NCBI GenBank assembly: GCA_033063855.1
Contig: CP093829.1
Location: forward strand, 6,954,243-7,018,242
Direction of reading: 5' to 3'
DNA: 64,000 nucleotides
From: Smittia aterrima
Taxonomy: Eukaryota > Arthropoda > Insecta > Diptera > Chironomidae
In this document: positions 59,819 through 64,000 of the stretch, in pieces
How the letters are laid out: each line of letters opens with the position of its first letter
Position numbering within the stretch: position 1 is the stretch's first letter
Made by a program: the position numbers and the translations under genes
The notes under the pieces: model-generated
What the model was told of the DNA's origin: nothing
Database searches by the model: none
The model's input: the letters and a program-made list of their open reading frames with translations, nothing else

Positions 59819-62800
59819 TTAAATCTGTAAGTTTAAATTGTCGTCATCATTCTCGTCAAGCAAATGCTGCAGCTTGACATCTTTGCTGTTCGTATTGCTC
59901 CGAATTGTACTGAAGATTCTAAAAACGAGAAAAATTAATTTCAAAGAAGTCAGAACTAACTAAATCTACACAAGAAATAAATTAAAGTCTTCAGATTGAA
60001 TATTCTAAATAAATAGATAAATAATGTCGCCCAACCGAGTTAGTAATATTTACATGCCATACGAATTAAGTATTAATTGAACTTCTTATGTGACTGAAAG
60101 AAAGTAAAATAATAATTCGTAAAAATAATAATTTTGAATTGAACAAAAAAGAAAGTTCTTACACCTTGAATTAATTTTCTTCATAAAGATTAAGGGAATC
60201 TAGGAGAAAGCTTACCTCGACACAATTGAACTGCTTGATCGGCTGAAGTTTGGACGAGGAATATCGTCAATGCCTCGGTGAATAGAAACGTTATCCAAGT
60301 CGTTTAGTGTCTGAAGATAGTTATTAAACTCGACGGTCGTAAGGGCAGCTGCTGTTGGCTTTTTGTAGAGCTTCAACATGAGAGAAGAACAAACAACTGT
60401 CACAGAACTCAGACACATTGCCGCTGCTGCCATCCAAGGCTAAAATAAAATTTTCGTTTAACTGGAAAACTCAATAAAATAAAAGTTTATTCAAACCTCA
60501 AGCATAATTCCGAATGGACTCAAAACACCTGCAGCGATTGGAATGCCGAGCAAATTGTACATGCTCGCAAACAAAAAGTTTAATCGAATTCGTTTCACTG
60601 TTTTCCTCGACAGATCTAGACATGCGACAACATCTAGCAAATCGTTTCTCATAAGTACGACATCAGCGGCTTCAGCTAAAATTAAAATCAACAAATTAAA
60701 TCTTTTTTCATCAAAGTTTAAAGTTTTCTTACCAGCAACGTCTGTTCCTTTTCCGATTGCAACGCCAACATCAGCTTGCGCAAGTGCTGGACTGTCATTG
60801 ATCCCATCGCCAACCATCGCAACTCGATCGCCACCTTCTTGAAGTCGCTGAATCTTTGCGACCTTATGAGAAGGTAAAACTTCAGCATAAACTGTTCGGA
60901 TTCCAACTTGATGAGCGATACTGCTTGCGGTGTTCTTGTTATCGCCGGTCAATAAAATTACTTTGATGTTCATTTTCTTCAGACAATAAATCGCTAAGGC
61001 TGCCTCCGGCTTGACCATGTCGGAGACAGAAATCATGCAGGTGAGAGTATTATTTAAAGTACAAAGTATCGCAGTATTGCCGACAGATTCTTCGTTGATA
61101 AGTTGCTGATTAATTTCTGCTGGGATGGCAATGCCGTTCCGATGCATCCATTCTCGGTTTCCAATAAGCACAACAAGTTCGCTCTAAAATTGAAGAGTAA
61201 AATTAGTAAACTGATGAATCAGATTTAAAGAGATTAACTTACAAAGTTAGAGAACTTTTCAGTGTTGTCTTGTCCGATGATATCACTAAGGTCGTCAGAT
61301 TGCGAGATGAGCTCCTCAAAGACTACATTGTTCAATGTAACGAGATTTCCTTTGTTGCTGCTATTCCTATAAGAATTTTCAAAGTTGACGAACTTCTCAG
61401 ATCTCGATGCAGCAGAAACAGATTTCTCAAAGTTGGACACAGTACAACGAATTCCGCATCCTGGGATTGACATGAAGTTTGAGCAGTTTCCCAAAGAGTT
61501 CGTTTGAAGAAATTCGTTGACGTATTTGACAACGGCCGCAGCAATTGGATGCTCTGAATTATTTTCTGCCGTTCCAATGACAGTGAGCGCACGAGCTAAT
61601 GAGCAAACATTAGGCCTAACAAACATTAAAACCTTTGAAACCATTGGCATGCCGTATGTGATTGTTCCAGTCTTATCAAAGACAATAGTTTTCACTTTGT
61701 GCGCATTTTCCAGTGGACTAGCACCTTTGATTAAAATTCCATTTAGAGCACCAATTCCGGTTGAAACCATTACTGCTGTTGGTGTCGCTAAACCTAACGC
61801 ACAAGGACACGCAATGGCTAACACACTGATTGCACACTTAAACGAGAAGCTCATGATCAACTCTGTGTCAGAGAATCCTTGTCTGGCTGACTTTGAAAGA
61901 GGCAACCAGTTTATGTCTAAATATCCTATTATGAGCCATGACAAAAGAGTCAGTGATGATACGATGATTACAAAAGGAACGAAGAATCCTGCGATTTTGT
62001 CCGCGAGTTGTTGAATTGGTGCTTTTGACGTTTGTGCTTCTTCTACGAGTCTGACGATTTGTGCTAACGTTGTGTTCTCTCCAGTGTGCGTTGCGACCAT
62101 GAAAATGATTCCGTTTTGATTTAAAGAGCCACCTATCACGACACTTCCCACACGTTTCAAGACAGGCATTGACTCGCCGGTGATCAAACTCTCATCGCAC
62201 GAAGACGATCCCGATATCACTTTCCCATCAACCGGAATTTTACTTCCCGGCACGACTTTCAAGATATCGTTTCGTTGAATCAAATCAACGGCGATTGATT
62301 TCTCACTGAGAATTTCATTGTCTTTTCCCATCATGACAATTATGGCATCCGTTGGTTTCAGCGACAACAGTTTTGATAAAGCTTCTGACGTCTTTCCTCG
62401 CGCAATGTTTTCCAACCACCGGCCGAGTGAAACAAATATGAACAGCATGGCTGGGGTGTCGAAGAACGTAAGTGGAGAGGTTTTATGAGATTGGAACATT
62501 GCTATCGATAATACCACAACTGAGTACATGTAACTGATCGTTGTTGCCATCGCGATAAGAACATCCATGTTGCTGGTTCCGTGTTTGAGGGCTCGATAAG
62601 CTTGAATGTAAAAATGATATCCACCGATGAACTGAACTGGCGTTGACAAGACAAACATAACTAAATTCTCCATAGAAAGGCCGGGAAGGATGCAGCACAT
62701 GTTCTCGTGCCCTTCAATCTCCATCATTATCATGAAGTAAGTCATTGCTATCATGCACGGTCCGCCGAAGGCAAGCGAAAAGAGAAAAGTGTTTCTCCAT

Positions 62801-63864
62801 TTCTTAATTTCTCTTTTGTTCTCCAAGTAGCCATAAGACATTTTGTCGTTTCGGCTAACTACTTCAGCCTCAAATCCAAGGCCGAGTATACTTTCGCATA
62901 TCTCTCTAGGCCCTGTCTCTTCGCTGTTGTATTCGAACTTGCCTTTCTGTGTGGTCAAGGCAACGGCCGCTTTAGAAACTCCTTTAATCTTTAACACATG
63001 AGTTTCGATCTTGTTCACGCATGACGCACATGACATTCCTCGAATTTGTATTTCCACGCTATTGAGACCAGCGTCAGGCTCGTAGATTGTTTCGGTAGGG
63101 AAACCTAAGTTCGATAAAGAAGCGGCAATCTCATCAGCGCTGATTAACATCTCGTCGTATTTAATTTCTGCCTTTGCACCTAAAAGTGAGATAAGAACTG
63201 ACTCGACGCCCACGATCTTTCGGCAATGCTTCTCGATAGCCGACACGCAACTCGAACACGTCATTCCTCGAACATGAAAGAATCCTCTCTTCAAGTCACT
63301 ATTGTTGATGCTTCCGCCGTTTCCATTCATTACAACTGTTGTGACACCTTCACTTTTCACTGGCTTGTTATCACTTTCTTCTTCTATTGGATCTAGACTA
63401 GCTTTGAATCCAAGATCAATAATGGCTGTTACGATCTCAGACGGTTCCACTAGTTGGCTGTTAATCCTTACTGTAGCTAACTTATTCTCAAGGTCAACTG
63501 TGATGTTCTCAACTCCCGATCGCGTGGAAATGTTCGTCTCAATTTTGTTGACACAATTTTTGCATTTCATTCCACGAATGTGAATGTTAACAATGATTTC
63601 ATTGTTGTCACTGAGATATGACTTAAAGCCGAGGCTACGGATTAACTTTACGACGTCACTCGGATCGATTAGCGTTGGGTCATATTCGGCATATGCTTCC
63701 TTCTCATCCAACGTAACTTTAATTTTCACTACACCTAACTTGTTCCGCACATTCTCTTCAATTTTTCTAACACATGATTGGCATTTCATGCCATAAACTT
63801 TCACCCGCGCTACCGAAGTGTCTTTGAGCTGAAGTAGACTGTGATGTTCCTCGAAATCGTCCAT
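59819..63864 (-). CDS. ATP7: Copper-transporting P-type ATPase ATP7
   Basis: The start MDDFEEHHSLLQ at 63864 lies just inside an acceptor (TTTTGACAG), implying a 5' UTR intron. Four heavy-metal-binding domains carry CxxC motifs: GMKCQSC, GMKCKNC, GMTCSSC and GMSCASC. The core has TGES (actuator domain), the CPC copper motif (AIACPCALG), the phosphorylated aspartate in DKTGT, SEHPIA for nucleotide binding, GDGINDSPALA, and the late-helix signatures YNLLGIP and MAAAAMCLSS. The first coding exon runs to about 61243 and joins to SELVVLIGNREWM. The C-terminal tail LQHLLDENDDD contains a di-leucine and acidic cluster, like the endocytic signals of ATP7A/B. It pumps copper into the Golgi or out of the cell. 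Drosophila has one ATP7, also with four metal-binding domains. Confidence 0.96.
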
Positions 63865-64000
63865 TGGATCCCTGTCAAAATAAACAAACAAATTGTTAGC
63901 GTCGTGTATTTACTCGGACAACAACGGATAGCATTATTATTATCACGATCGAGCGTTATCAATCCTCCTCGTCCATGCAGTCGAGATAAGAGAGCTCTCA
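63865..64000. other. ATP7 upstream sequence to the window end
   Basis: A short stretch of probable 5' UTR intron and upstream sequence. No further feature was seen. Confidence 0.4.

Noticed and set aside
1..64000. Mobile-element proteins, viral insertions, CRISPR arrays or bacterial-type gene clusters
   Set aside because: No transposase, reverse transcriptase, capsid-like or integrase motifs and no regular spacer arrays were seen. All genes have insect-type introns.

Overview
The window is eukaryotic nuclear DNA from an insect, most likely a small-genome dipteran. Genes carry many short introns (about 50-70 nt, GT...AG), are closely packed (about 17 protein genes plus one tRNA in 64 kb), and are AT-rich. 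Most are recognisable orthologues of single-copy Drosophila genes. The gene density and a fast-evolving F-box gene would suit a nematoceran midge, but that is inference. Coding exons were joined by reading splice sites by eye. Each CDS span below runs from first to last coding base and includes introns.

Layout. 0-5.6 kb (+): toutatis/BAZ2-type chromatin remodeller subunit (MBD, DDT, WAKZ-like, two PHD, bromodomain). 5.9-11.2 kb (+): MAST-family kinase (drop out). 11.6-13.8 kb (+): PIAS SUMO ligase. 14.3-15.3 kb (-): CREB. 17.0-21.9 kb (-): scribbler/brakeless (ZNF608/609). 22.8-24.6 kb (-): Slob/PXK-type pseudokinase. 25.8 kb: tRNA-Arg(CCT). 27.0-29.7 kb (+): reeler/DOMON/cytochrome b561 protein (FRRS1 type). 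30.6-33.9 kb (+): secreted EGF/laminin-G protein. 35.2-36.2 kb (+): Arl4. 36.4-37.0 kb (-): a small six-cysteine secreted peptide containing a 12-nt exon. 37.2-37.9 kb (-): l(2)efl small heat-shock protein. 38.4-39.5 kb: a non-coding array of diverged repeats, each with a tRNA-like B-box. 40.2-46.0 kb (+): laminin gamma (LanB2). 46.4-48.2 kb (+): F-box/leucine-rich protein. 48.9-51.7 kb (+): B-type lamin. 53.0-55.3 kb (+): frizzled. 55.9-58.2 kb (-): multi-C2H2 zinc-finger protein. 59.3-59.6 kb (+): SMIM20/MITRAC7. 59.8-63.9 kb (-): copper P-type ATPase ATP7.

The genes do not form an operon-like system. They are ordinary neighbours covering chromatin and transcription (tou, CREB, sbb, PIAS, zinc finger), signalling (dop, fz, Arl4, Slob), extracellular matrix (LanB2, EGF/LamG protein), nuclear lamina (Lam) and metal or mitochondrial functions (ATP7, SMIM20, FRRS1).

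I found no mobile element with intact coding capacity, no CRISPR array and no clear undescribed multi-gene system. The most interesting observations are: a canonical PCNA-binding (PIP) box encoded by the last exon of the PIAS gene; the small six-cysteine secreted peptide with a 12-nt exon; the array of B-box-bearing repeats; two probable GC-AG introns (sbb and lamin); and a cluster of near-CRE sites in the first lamin intron.
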